Assembly (NCBI RefSeq): GCF_035083965.1 | Contig: NC_089730.1 | Span: 16,103,242 to 16,167,241, forward strand | Reading direction: 5' to 3' | Source of the DNA: Branchiostoma lanceolatum | Lineage: Eukaryota; Chordata; Leptocardii; Amphioxiformes; Branchiostomatidae | DNA length: 64,000 bases | Translations under genes and position numbers: made by a program | Part shown: positions 46,691 through 60,500 of the stretch, one piece after another | How the letters are laid out: every line of letters starts with the position of its first letter | Position numbering within the stretch: position 1 is the first letter of the stretch | The notes under the pieces: model-generated | Told to the model about the DNA's origin: nothing | The model's database searches: none | The model's input: only the letters and a program-made list of their open reading frames with translations

Positions 46691-46818
46691 CAACATGTAA
46701 GGTAGATAAAGGTGTTTATGACCAAGCATATAGTATGCAAATGTGTAAGTCATTTGCATGAATAGAATTGTTCATGGAGATTTGAGGTCGTGGAACTCTT
46801 GTCTTCCAACAGCTTTGT

Positions 46819-46928
46819 AGCCTGGGTGCCATCCTATTTCTACCGTGGTATCCTACTTTGCTACCCTAAAAAAAGGGTAGCGAGTGTAGGAGCCCCCCGT
46901 AGAAATAGGATGGCACCCACTTCAGGCT
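46819..46928. repeat. Foldback element, copy 3 of 3
   Basis: Tips AGCCTGGGTGCCATCCT and AGGATGGCACCCACTTCAGG match copies 1 and 2, but the inner stem (ATTTCTACC, then CTACCCT/AGGGTAG) is different sequence. Confidence 0.82.
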
Positions 46929-48039
46929 AACAGCTTTGGACACTAGCTATAGATTTGTTTGCTGGTGGTTAAGATTGGGGCATGTGTGAAAATTGATATT
47001 GCCTGCATACCTGAGGCACTTTTAGGAGCCTTCCATTAGTGTGCTAGTAGTTACTTGGACAATATCAAAGCAGACAAATTAGAACTGTTGTTAGCCCTCT
47101 ATGGCCTCCGCAGGTCAGTATTGACCATGGTAAAATCCTAATTCACATCATTATTCAGCCCTACAGCATCGGCTCTGGCTAAAAAGTCCTATGGCTAAAC
47201 AGTCCTATGCAAGAATGACAGTCTCTGCCACACAGGTCACATCTCCAACTGCCCAACTCTGATAATTCTGAAAAGTAAGGAATAGGGTAAATATCACAAT
47301 GACCATTAAATTATTCCATACGGTATTCATTTGGTCTTAGTGTTTTTATTTTAACAACATATTTAGAAGTGAGGTGATTTAACAGTGGGTGTTTATCTAT
47401 GCAAGGACAGACCTAATCTTCTCTCATTTAAGGCCAATTATTTGCATAACCTTGTGTCAAATAAAGTCAATTTAGCAAATCTGTATATTAAGAAGCATGG
47501 TGCAAAATTCGTGTGTGTACACATGTGTTCAAATACAGTCTTATCAAAACTGGCATTAGCTGCACTGGATACATTTATTTGTTGCTGTCTTGACTGGAAA
47601 GAGCAGTTTTGCCAAAAGAGGAGAAAGATAGATATACCTTCATGTATGCCTTCTGTACATCTCTTAGATCATTAAAGCTTCCTGAAACAGAAATGTTTTG
47701 TGTCATATCGCGAGTTTCACAATCTCTTTTACATTGATTTACTCAGTATTGTGTTTGATTGAAAATCACATGTCATTGACATTGTATGTAAATGTGCACA
47801 AGGGTAATTGCTACTAGGATATTACATATCTCAGAGGGTAGTTGGTAAATTGGCACATTGATCAAATTAAAGTCTGCAAGCCAGAACTACCTTGTGTGTG
47901 TGTCTTTTTCTTTAACATAATTACCTCTGCCTATAACTACTTGGTTAAGTTTTCGGGGCTGTACAATTCATGTCAAAATTACATATTACACTATAACTTG
48001 TATGATCGTCTAGGACCTGTTTGCTTGTGTATCAGTATT

Positions 48040-48800
48040 ATTATCATACTCAGCACTAGGGACAGCACCCATGTCACTAGGGACAGCATTAAGGATCCTT
48101 AGCATGAGGATAGCATGTTTAGCACTAGGGACAGGACCCTTGTCACTGGAAACAGCATCCTTAGCTTAAGGATCCTTAGCATGAGGATAGCATGTTTAGC
48201 ACTAGGGACAGGACCCTTGTCACTGGAAACAGCATCCTTAGCTTAAGGATCCTTAGCATGAGGATAGCATGTTTAGCACTAGGGACAGGACCCTTGTCAC
48301 TGGAAACAGCATCCTTAGCTTAAGGATCCTTAGCATGAGGATAGCATGTTTAGCACTAGGGACAGGACCCTTGTCACTGGAAACAGCATCCTTAGCTTAA
48401 GGATCCTTAGCATGAGGATAGCATGTTTAGCACTAGGGACAGGACCCTTGTCACTGGAAACAGCATCCTTAGCTTAAGGATCCTTAGCATGAGGATAGCA
48501 TGTTTAGCACTAGGGACAGGACCCTTGTCACTGGAAACAGCATCCTTAGCTTAAGGATCCTTAGCATGAGGATAGCATGTTTAGCACTAGGGACAGGACC
48601 CTTGTCACTGGAAACAGCATCCTTAGCACAAGGATAGCATGTTCAGCACTACGGACAGCTCCCTTGTCAGTAAAAACGGCACCACAAGGGACAGTACCCT
48701 TGTCACTAGAAACAGCATCTCGAGCATGAGGATAGCATTGTCAGCACCAGGGACAGCACCCTTGTCAGTAGAAACAGCATCTTTACATGATATAACATTC
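48040..48800 (+). repeat. 77-bp minisatellite array, cluster 3
   Basis: AAGGATCCTTAGCATGAGGA starts at 48091, 48168, 48245, 48322, 48399, 48476 and 48553, an exact 77-bp period with almost no divergence. Diverged flanking units of the GCATGTTCAGCACTAGGGAC family lie on both sides. Each unit holds the palindrome CTAAGGATCCTTAG or close to it. Confidence 0.97.
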
Positions 48801-48990
48801 TGAGAGAAATTCTATTTTGTTGATTATTTTTATAAATGATCCTTTTTAACTTAAATTTTTTTTTTCCACTGCCTGCATTTCTTTCAGTTTCATGTTTGTG
48901 TTGTTTCATTATGTTTATGCTGTACTTGTAGAATAAAATCCTCTGCACTTTTTTTTGTCTAATGGAAACAGTGCTGTGATAAAGTGTTAC
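48801..48990 (+). repeat. Copy of the tail that follows the minisatellite clusters
   Basis: TGAGAGAAATTCTATTTTGTTG, TTATGTTTATGCTGTACTTG and GTAGAATAAAATCCTCTGCAC match 43825-43985, and in part 41870-42000. It is therefore a duplicate of the presumed ZDHHC23 transcript end. Confidence 0.75.
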
Positions 48991-49039
48991 GTTCTGAAGA
49001 AACACCCAAAAGGCATATAAATACCATGTAATATTGACT

Positions 49040-51541
49040 TTTATTCAATGGAAATGTAGAAAGGTTCTTGGTAGAACTTTCAAAGTTCAGTCCTCAGAAC
49101 ATTGTACTGTTTATACCCCACTTAAATATATGTACAAGCATGACCTCTTCATAGAATTCACTAATTCTTAACCTTTTCCATGCTGTGGGCTAGCTAAATC
49201 ATCAAATTTTCACTGGTTTTGACACCCTCAGCAAGGAAATGGTTAAAATCACCAACAAAAAATCACTAATCAAAAACAAATCCACTCCTGGACCAGTACT
49301 GAAAAAAAAATGTTTTCCAGAATGTGAAAGATAGTCTGCAAATATGTTGATGAAGGTTAGAAATCTAGGTAATAAGATACGCCAAACAAAAGTTACTCAA
49401 GTAACTACGATAGACTCAATCTGTAAACTGCCGATTGTTTCAGATAGCATCCACTATTTTTTGTCCTATGACAATCTGCCAGTGTGTCCAAAACTCAGAT
49501 TTCCAAGGATGTGCAATATATGTGACAATGACACAAATGGGGTCACATTCACATTGTAACAAGTTACAAAATGTCACAATTGTACAAGAGTTTCCTATTT
49601 TACAAAGGGAAAGTCATTTTGTTGAGAGTATTCTTCCTCTGTGGAGGTTACAATCAATAGAAAACCGTAGAAAGACCATTTTCTGATAGAAGTACATGTG
49701 CAATTAGATGTCAAAGTATTTGGACATATCACAATCATAATTGTAATACACAGAAAAAAGAATCAAAATTCTAGTGTTGCTTGTTCAAAAGACTGCAGCT
49801 TACTATTAGAGGAAAAAACTACTCAAAATACCTCAGGAAATGTCAATGTCCAACTGTCATAACATGATGTGTAACATGGCAGTAATAAACAACTACATGA
49901 TGCAGACCTAACCTTATGGCAAACAATTCCCACATCTAGTCATTCACATTGCCATATTACACAAGAAAAAAATGTCTAACTCAAAGTTGGTCTTCTCAAA
50001 CGCTATAACAACTGTGTATGACAACAATATTTGAAGGAGACAGGTTTCTATGATATCAATATTGCACTGGATCTCTAAATACTGTATATATAGAATACAC
50101 AAATATACTTTAAAAGCACAGTACATAAATTCATGACCTAACATATAATGTATCTTCTTACATAGGGAAAGTTCTTGTAATGGTCTACAATTCATTTCCT
50201 CAAAAATATCATGCTGTGTACTACTAGTGTCATGATGTTTGTTGTTTCAACAGAATACATTACACTAACACCATTTGGGCAAAATTTCTTTGTTATATGA
50301 CAGTGTATTACACAATTTTGAGCTGTGATAGACAAAACAATAAGTTAAACTTTACCTTTCATTTGCTGTGGGCTAAACTATGCATCAAATTTGTAGTACT
50401 TACAGCACGAGTTAACAGGGATAGGGTTTAAGAGTATGAACTCTATATCCATACATGAGGAAATCCTACTGAGTAAGTTTAAACCTAATCAAAATACCTT
50501 TTAATTGTGTATCCCTGAGGTAACTGTGTTGTGATGTAATTCACAAGAAATGCCCATAAAATTCTTCCCACATATTACAAGTTTAAGTAGTCAACGCCCA
50601 CAAAGTTTTCTACAATTGTACTGTTTGACAAAAGGCTTTTGCTAACAACTACAGCAGAACTTACATAAAGAGGCAAATATAATATTGAGAGTAAGCAGGA
50701 ACAACATTGAATCTTATTCCACCATTTCAGTTAGTTCATCAGTTTCCAGAATTCGTAGACAATTTTGGATCATGGCACCAAATTTTTAAAAAGAACCAAA
50801 AAGCCAATTAGACTTTTTGTTTGCCAACTCTCAATACATCTTTATCTACAAGAAGTTGCACATTATGCTATATATACATGTCTATGGATGAAGTAGTTCC
50901 TTTGCCAGTCTTTGATTTCCTTTAGTAAATACTTTAAAAATATCTACAGGCTCAAATCTATCTATTCCATGCCAAAGACCTTTCTGCAGTCAGAAACATG
51001 ATCTGATGTTTCAAAAATATTTCATAAGACTTGGCTCTTAGACTCATCTGAACATAAAGAAACAAAAAGGAATTCACTGTCTCCTACGAGGTTGATGGCA
51101 AAACATTTGGCTATGTTTTATTGTGCTGTCTGACTAATGCTAAGGTCACAATTGGAAAAAGGGGCCCTGCCAGGCAGTTCACAGGCTGTTTTTTTTCACT
51201 TTCAGGTGTTACCCCTACGTGGCCCCGTGGGGCACCATGCGGCTACAGTGCTATTTTGAGCATGGCCGGGGCCCTGGAAGTTTTTAACATGGAATCAAAA
51301 TCAACGCCGAACGCAGTAACAAATAGGCGCCATGAGCTAATCGCGAGAACACAGAGGAGTACCCTTCGGGTGTCTGGCAATCTACCGGGACAAATTTGTG
51401 TCTTCAGGTTCCGGCTGGGACAACACCCCAAACAGGCACCAGTGTGATTGCGACCTAAGCATTTAAGATATTAGAAAAAAAAGTTGTGGCGATAAGGAAA
51501 AAATGCTCTTTTCTGGGGATCTACAGACCTGACTGTGGCAG
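49040..51541 (-). other. Likely 3' UTR and flank of GCC2
   Basis: No coding segment on either strand. AATAAA on the minus strand at 49045-49040 could end a long GCC2 3' UTR, but nearer weak signals are possible. 49355-49480 is a repeat shared with 30025-30165. 51200-51450 is GC-richer without a splice-flanked frame. Confidence 0.35.
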
Positions 51542-54500
51542 CTATGAAAAGTTGGGTGGCAGACCCCTGGGGTTGGGAGAGGCAGAGATGACAGACGGTC
51601 TGATGACAGCTGTTGGTTTTGTTCCAAACCACGACATCTGGAAAAAAAAGATTGCAAAGAAAAACATGTGAAAGGTGCAAATACATTTGTAGCTTAGATG
51701 ACTGCACACAATAGTAGTGTACATCCAAATACATCTTTGCAATCAAAAGCTATCACACAATCTCACTAGCAAAGAACTCCGCAACTCAACATAAATCTTT
51801 TACCCTCAGTGTTCAAATGATCATATCACTCTTAGTCTTGAGAAAGGTTATCATAACAATGTTCAGTCTTCAACTGTGAATAGTTTCATCAGGTAGGTAA
51901 GTCACCGAATAAAACAGATTCTTTGTACACAACCAAGTGCTTTATTCCACCAACGTTTCATTTGTCACCTTCCTCAGGGCAATTCTGACTTGTTCACTTT
52001 GCACTGCAACACAGGTGTTGCTGCTTACAGATGTGGTCCCAAAGCAAAGTGAACCAGTCACGATTGCCCTAAGGAAGGTGACGGACGGTCACCAAAACGT
52101 GGGTTGAAGAGCCTTTTGTCACCAAGATGTTTTGAAGATGAATTAAATAAATAAATTCATTCATTCCTTCTTCATGTACAACAACCCCATTCATATATGT
52201 AGGTACAATGACGGTTCTTTCACACATACATATGACCTTAAAACTTTGCCCCTCCACTGACCTTGTACTGGATCATGTCCTTGACCATCCTCTCCTCCTC
52301 AGGAGTGAACTTGAGCAGCATGGACACGGCTCTCACCAGCTGGTACGCCTGGAGATATGGAATGGCTTCATTCAGATTGTGTGACAAGTTGACGATCATA
52401 CTACATGTACATGTACCGGGTATATGGCATTTTTTTTTTCACAAAACCAAATGTTTAAATTTCATGAGTAAACATTACAGTCAAAACTGTACCAATGACC
52501 TCCTCTACATAAGGACCACCTGGCCAATGTGTCCACTTCTTGCCAGCCCCTTAGATACTTTTTCCCATTGACCTAAGCATTGAGAATCCTGTGTTTAGTG
52601 ACCATTTGTCTATAGACCAGATTTTCTCTATGACTTGTGGTTTTCTTGCCTGGGCAGTTTTGACTGTTACAGTAATAGACTTTGGGGAGGGGGAGTTGAC
52701 TTAGCAATGAACAAATGGAGAAATGAACATACAAATGAATGAACGAATGAATGAATAGATGGATGGATGGACAGAAAAACAAAAAAACAAAAGAATGAAT
52801 GCTCTTTCTTGCTCACCTCATGGTCTCTACTGGCCACAAACCTCAGGACCACATGTTTGAGGTACCTGAAGTTGATCTCGTTCTCGTCTATGTCCATGAT
52901 GGCAGGCATGAGGGGGTCGGGCATGCCCAGGTTAGGGTGGGACGGGAATGGCTTGACCGTTGCCATGGCAGCTCCAGCTGCCGCGCCCGGAGGTAAGGGT
53001 GGCAGGTCTCGCTCCTTTGGAAGGTCACGGAGTTCGGGTGTATCACCATCTACTGGAGTGATTTTCTACAGGAAAAAATTGTAACAGATTCTTCTAGAAG
53101 ATCTCCTATAATCACATTTCAGGAAAAAAATTCTGATTCATGATGATGTCCTCAACTTCAAAGAACACCACTCATTTTTAGCTTCCTTAGAATCAAAGTA
53201 TCATGTATCATACACAATTCCACACCAATTTGAATAGATACAATTAGCATTTTTTGTCAATCATTGCATTGCCATATCTTATATAAAGGACATATAACAT
53301 GTCTCCACATTGCTAAAATACAGTTTTGTAACATGAATTTGCATCAACGTTTGAAAAGGCTGGTCAAGTTTGACCGTATACTCCATTTATGAAAACTTTA
53401 CTCACCAATTCCCTCTGAAGAGTTTTCTTCAGATCTCCTAATCTTTGTTGCTGCATCTTTATTGTCTAGAACATAAAAGATATCAATGAAATTTTACTTT
53501 TGGTATCATTTCACTTTCCAACTTTGAAAAAATTGAATTTCAACAGTAAAACAAATTCCAAGAAAAAAACATTTATCAACTCACCTTGTTTTTATCAGCT
53601 AGCTGTTCCACCAGATCTAATACTTCTTTTCTTAATTCTAGAACCTGGAATGTAAAATCAAGGCATTTAGATTCTACATGTGAACATCTCTGCAAGTACA
53701 AAGTGTAAGAATAGTACATGTCTGCCATGATTTCTTAGTCAATTTGCAAACTGCCTGACAGCGAGCGTAACTGCCACGTAGCATCAACAAGTATACTATT
53801 AGTTTACGTAGAATTCTTTAAGAGGACTTTACCTTGGGATCTTCTTCCCTCCCCTCCTCATCGTCTGCTGTGGACACACAGACATCCTTCGTGTCTTCTC
53901 TTCTCCTCCTTTCTGTCTCTGCAGCATCTTCCAGACTTCTCCACTGGTCCAGAAAAAAGTATGTTACATCAAGTTTAACTTAGTTAGTACAATTATGCAA
54001 CTAACATTGACTGAAGCATTTAAGATCCCATCTATAGAGGCCACCTGGCTACCTGTCTGCTGCAACCATTTCCTTAAGTTCCTTGAGTGGCCTGGCACTG
54101 ATCAAAGAGGCATGCAGAAAAACTGGACACACTTAAGAAAAGGATGGTCTAAAATATGCAAGAGGGACCTAAGCCAGTATCTCACTGGGCCGCGCTTGCC
54201 TGCACGGGGTCTGTAAAAGACATTTGCACAGAGGCGCGAACATGTGCCAAACCAACCCCAACTTGTTGCATGAAATGGCAATTTTAAAAATGTGACTGGG
54301 CCCGTGAATAGGCACGAAATAACAAAAAAAAATAATTATATTCAATTTGTCAGTTTCAGATCTCCAGTGAGACACCCGCTTAAGGTCTAAGGTGAGGTCT
54401 TCTGAGGTCCCAGGTTTAAACATGATAACTCCACTAACCTGTTCCTGTGCTTCAGCCAGTTCTGCCTCCCTGACAGCGAGTGTCTCCCCCAGGGATGTGA

Positions 54501-57500
54501 TGGTGGTCTCCTGGTCCCTGATGGTGGCCTGCTGCCGGTCAGTCTGCAGTTCCAGGTCCTCCAGCCGCTGCTGCAGGTCAGGGATCACGTTATTCTCCAG
54601 CTCCAGACTGGACACCAGGTAACGCAGGTGGTCACGTTCTGGGAAAATACAAGTTTAAGATCAAATGAATGTTCATTTAAGGCTGCTTGTCTTGTAGTGA
54701 GTTTTACTATTGACAATTTGAAAGTAAGTGTCTCTCTTTTGAATCGTTTATATACAAGAGTTTTTATGTACACGTACTTAGAATATTGTTATAGCTTGTC
54801 ATACTGTCCATGTTAAACTTCCAATGTACTGTCTTGTCCTTGCCAGCAGGGCTAGCCCTTTGTAATAGCCACAGGCTAGTTGGGCAGCCCTGGCTGTGTG
54901 TCCTGAACAGCCAAACCAGCCCTTGTCACTTCTTAGCTCTACCTATCTTGGAAACCTTAAGAGTCTCCAAAGCTGAGAAAATGAAAATAACATAATTCAT
55001 AGTTACTTATATTTACCTTTTGAAACATCTCTCATCTGTTCCTCAGTCTCACTTGTTGTGGCTCCCATTTCCGTAACCTGTTCTCTAAGAAAAGACAATT
55101 CTTCATCCCTTGATGACATCTACAAAGAAAATGAAACATAAAATCTTATGTTAGCTTGTACCTGTATATAGAAATGGCACAGTAAACACATCAAAAACAT
55201 TAAAAGTAATTATCTATCAGTATATGGTTTTGCACAGTGACTCAAATGATGATAATTGAAAGACCAATTATCAGTATCCAATCATTATGTTGACTATCCA
55301 TTGCTTTACTGAACAAGCTGCCAACTTACTTGTTTTTTCAGGTCTTCTGACAGAATCTTGGCATCCTCCAGAGCGTGAGCCAGCTGTAGGTTCTCCTTCT
55401 CATGTCTGCTTACCTCCAGCTGAAGTAAACATTCACAGCAATATGATCAAACTGAAACAGTCCTAGTGTAGAAAAATATACCAGTGGACCAAACAAACAT
55501 CAGGCACTAGTAGTACTTTTCATATGGCTCCATAAAAAAAAACATTCAAAAGTAAAACTAATACTAGTAATAATTATATATGGTGGATTTTACAAGCTGA
55601 CAGCCATTATGCTATCATTATAATTACGATTCAGTAAATTACAGATTCACAGACTTTCTTTCCCATGACTGGTGTGTAATGCCGAGTAGCGGTTATACCG
55701 GCTATAATAGAATGATATAAATACAAATACAGACTGCAATCCATGACCCAAACTGACCTTGAGTTGTTCTTTCTCCTCCTCCAACCTGCTCATCTGATGT
55801 TCTACCTCCAGCTCTTTCTCCAGGTACTCTTCTTTCAGGTTCTCTAACTGGGTCTGAAATAAACAAGACAACAAGTTACAGCAAAATTCCTTGACATAGA
55901 AAGTCTTACTGTAACAGTAACAACAGAATTGCATGTAAAAGTACTGTATAATAAAAATTGTCTCACATCAACTGAAGGGTCTGCTTGCTATACGTTTGGG
56001 AAACTGTATATAACACTGACCAGTTTGTGTTGTGAGTTGGTCTTGTCGAACTCCCTGGCTGTCTCCAGTTCTGTGACCTTCTGCTCCAGAGAGTTGACCT
56101 TGTCCTGTAGGTGCCTCTGTGTGTCGGCAGACAGTTGTTGGGCCCTGATCATCTCTGTGTCATGTTGTGATTTCTGTGGAACGACATGTGAATGATGTCT
56201 GAAATAGTCTTCTTCTGATAGCATACTAAACTTCAACCGGCCATGTACATTCAGTTGAAAGCTTTTTGTATCATCCTAAAACTATATTCGTCACTGTAAC
56301 TGTACATTGCTGCTGTACGATGCTATGTAAATTGCTCAGTTCTGCTATTTGCCAGTTACTTTACCACAATTACTTTACAACTTAATGTCCAGTTTTCAGA
56401 CAAGGAAGATGTGCTACAAGCTACCTGAAAATTCTAACATCACATTGTTGATATACTAAATGTATCAATTACCTGATGGTCAATCTGTTCTTGTCTCTCA
56501 TTGGCTAATCTTTCATTGTCTGCTGCCTGCTTTTCTGACTCCCGTAGTTTAGCTTCCAACTCTGACACCTGAAAAAAATTACAGAACACAATTAATAACA
56601 TATTAGATAATATGGGTAAGTCCAATTTACTGTGTTGGCTTTTACAGTTTAAACTCCATTCAGAATGACTTCTACCAACACAGATGAACTTTCAAGTGAA
56701 TATTAGATAATAGTATTTTTACTAAGGCCACACCATCTTAATTTTATGGATGACATCCTCTGGAGTCCCCAAAACTAATGCGAGAGGGCGAACAAAAAAA
56801 AAATCTAGCAAAAAAAAAAAAGATGATAAACCGGAGGACTACATAGCTGGTATTGCGAATTAAACCACAGAACACAGTGTAACAAACAAACTAGTCTTTA
56901 TTTGTTGGAATTAGCTCATATCAAAGTGATTTTACCATGGATGGTGCCTTGTTTAAAGACCCATATGTAACATTTGGCCGTTCAAAGAAAAAAATCTGTT
57001 CGGCTGTGTACACAACATCACGCCTTCAGTCAGAGCAAAACATCAAACTCTGTAGGCAACCCAGCCAGAGATAATATCATTCAGTTTAATGCAGACATGT
57101 ACAATGATAAGTATTGTCATATCATTAACAAAATACTACTTGGCTCATTAGGGGCGGCGCCCTCTTCAAATCGCTCCTAGTCACATACATTATAAAAAAA
57201 ATATGAACTCTATTTTAGGACAGATAAAAGCAAACTAAGGTTACTTGGAAACCTAAAGATTTACCTTCTTTTGGAAAGCTGCTCTTTGTGATTCTACTTC
57301 TTTCTCAGTTCTTGTCAACTCTGCACTGTCATCTGCCATCTTGGTATTCAGGTTGGCAATCTACAAATGTACATTTTGTACAAATCCAAATAAAGCAAAC
57401 TATCAACAACACTGATCTCTTTAGCCTTTAAAAAACATAACTTTTATACCTCTAAAACACTACACAACTCAGTGCAACTCACAGATTGTACACCATGTAA

Positions 57501-60500
57501 CTTTTGAATGATGTTTATAAATTTATCAGAACTTTAATGATGTAATCTATTTCTTTCTTAATTTTTGCCTGACTCTTACCTCTTCCTTCATGACCTTAGT
57601 GAAAAGTAGCCTGTAGGCTGATTTGAGCTTCTCATGAATAAACAAAGGTTCAAAGAAAAAACAAATGAAGTACATGTATTCAGTGATGGTAAACTTGAGA
57701 CTACTACTGACCTGCAGTTCAAGGCTGTTGATTTTCTCGCTCCAGGTACTCTTGATGTCTGTCAGCTGCTGTCGAGCCTCCTCTAGTCTCAGTTCCAGCT
57801 GTTTTCTCTGAATAAACAAAAACAAAGTGATAAACAAAGTTTACTTAGTAGTAGTACTATCCATTATTTGATTATACTGCTGCTAGGGTCCCTGACACAG
57901 AGGTGGGCAGCAGTCGGCTAGTCTTCACACTGCGCTTCCAAGCAGCTTCTATTCTGCTATTGAGAACATTGTCTGATAGCATATGATTACATATTAAGCC
58001 AAGTACAACTTAGGGATTTTATATAGTAGATTAGGGCAAGACAATCCACTGAGTCTGGTATGAGAAAAAACAAACAGTGACAGTGTACATGTGTATGTAA
58101 TTACCATTGAAACAGGGTGTCTTCTGGGTGTCCCTGCAAAAGGAGGGCATCTAATTTCTCTGTTTTCTTTGTCTAGAAGACACCCTGACGCCCTGCTAGC
58201 TAATAGCCTGTTCCCCAACCCACCTCGTCAACGAGAGCCTGTAGTTTCTCATCCCCAGACATGTCCTCTTGGTCCTGTCTCCTGTTTAACGTCGACACTT
58301 TCTCCTGAAGGTGTTGGATTTTATTATCCTTCTCCTCCAACTGAGTTTCACACTGGGGAAAAAACACAATCACATTTAACTTCAGTCAATCCCAAATCAG
58401 TGGAAAACTAAATCCTGTATAACCAGACTAAATTTGCTGTTAACAAGATTTAATAATGGATTTCATTCTGATGTTTTATGACTTGTGTTATCAAATGTTT
58501 CTGACTGTTAGTGAAACTGATAGCAAGAGATTATTGCAATCACAGCATGCAAACATAATATAATTGAAATCTTTAGCAAAATCAGCAATAGCGGGCAGGA
58601 CAGTTAGCATAGCATTCATTATTCTCAATTGACTCATTTGGGTTCTTTGTATTTATATATAGGTAAAGGTATCTATCACTTGTAAGTTTGTGAAAGATTC
58701 TTTGAATCATAGTGGTTCAGTCATTTGGGTGCATTGATGAAGTCATTTCAATGTTATTCCTGAAATACTAAATGCAGAATACAGTCACATAAATCATTAT
58801 AAAAGTTACTACATGTAATTTAAAAGGGAGATGAGATGAGAGTGATGTGGGAAAGTCAGAGGCAGCAAGGGTAGACCATAGAAAGCATGCAGCATTGTCA
58901 TCTTCAAGTTGATATCACAGAAGTTAAGCATGCAAATACACTCAGAAAATATCACCTTATGTTTGAAAACGTCATTAGTTCTCTTAAGAGCATCGTAGTC
59001 GTCTTTGAGCTCATTGTGTACTCGCTGTAGACCCGAGTAGTTGGCTACTTGCTGAGTACAGAACCAGCAAAATACACCATTGAGAAATAAAGCATGTGTG
59101 TTTTAGAGGTAGAAAAGAGCCATATACAAGATGATGATTAGCACACCAGCTTAACATTAAATGACTACAAGTTGCCCTTAACATTACGTTATGTATCTAT
59201 ACGCTGTGAATAGTTTCATTAGGTTGGTAAGTCACTGAATAAAAAGATGCTTTGTACACAACCAAGTGATTTATTCAACCAATGTTTTGTTGATGTTAGC
59301 ATAACAAATTACTACAAATTGCCTTTAACGTTAACTTTGCAGTCATATCATTATAGTAATTATCACACTTCAGGTTTGTTAGGCTAAAGTCATGCTTGTT
59401 CAGGGCTCGAAATACTGGGTGCATTTGCAGTTTTGTGCATACAAAATTGTAGCTGAGCACCTACATGTAAATTTTGACGGTGGGTGCTAGACATTTGTGT
59501 AGGGTTACAGACCTAAAGGTAATAGCATATTCTTGACATTCAGATTGAAGTTCTGAAGAGAGGCAGTAAGGTTTGTGATTAGGTTTTGCTGATATTCTAC
59601 TCTATTATATGCTGTGTAACCAAAATTGCTTCTGTGCACCCAGATTTCAAGGTTAGATGCACCTATCCCCAGAAATGAATTTCGAGCCTGGTAATGTTAA
59701 TACTTCCCAAATTGATCATCAGTTGTACATTTACTGTACTTGGTGTTAGTTTGATATACAAAATTACTAGGCATGATACAGACTGTTTATTAAGGTGTAA
59801 GATAAAAAAAAGTTTAAAGCTAAATCGTACCCACCTCCTGTAACTGTTTATTGAGAGACTGTAGATTGTCCTCCAGTGAAGAATGGTTGTCTTCTACTGT
59901 CCTGGCTAACTCATCCAGCTTCTTATTCTCCAATTTACAGGTGTCTCTGCAAATGTACAATTTTGTGAAATAAATATACATTTTATTTTTATTTTCATAA
60001 GAATACAATGTATAAAATCATACATTTATCACAGATTTAACAAGACAATAGCATGTAGAGGACAAAAGATACAAAAACAGAAGTTTTGCTGCAATACCAA
60101 GGTCAAAAGACAGGAGAGCCAAACTTGACCATGACCATGGTCTTCCCAAGACCTACCCACATATCAAATATCATCAAAATCCATTCAGCCATTCGTAAGT
60201 TATGTAGACCACAAATATGATTTCCTGAAAACATGAACAAGTGAACACACATGCCTAAAACAATACCTCCCTTTTTCATGGGGTTAAAAAGTATGCTTTA
60301 GTACATTTAAACATTGCATTAACTTGCAGGCCGCACTCAACAAGGAATAGTGAAGTAAATAATGTTCATCGCAGACCTTTCATTTTTCACTGCCTCCAGC
60401 TCTTCCTTTAACCTGGTGACTTCAGCCTCCACCTGCTGTGCTCTCCTGCCGTCCTCAGCGGCCTGTGTTTCCAGGCTACTGACCTTCTCTGACGTCTGCT

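Noticed and set aside
48091-48630. CRISPR-like regular repeat array
   Set aside because: Units are head-to-tail without unique spacers; it is a minisatellite in an animal genome.
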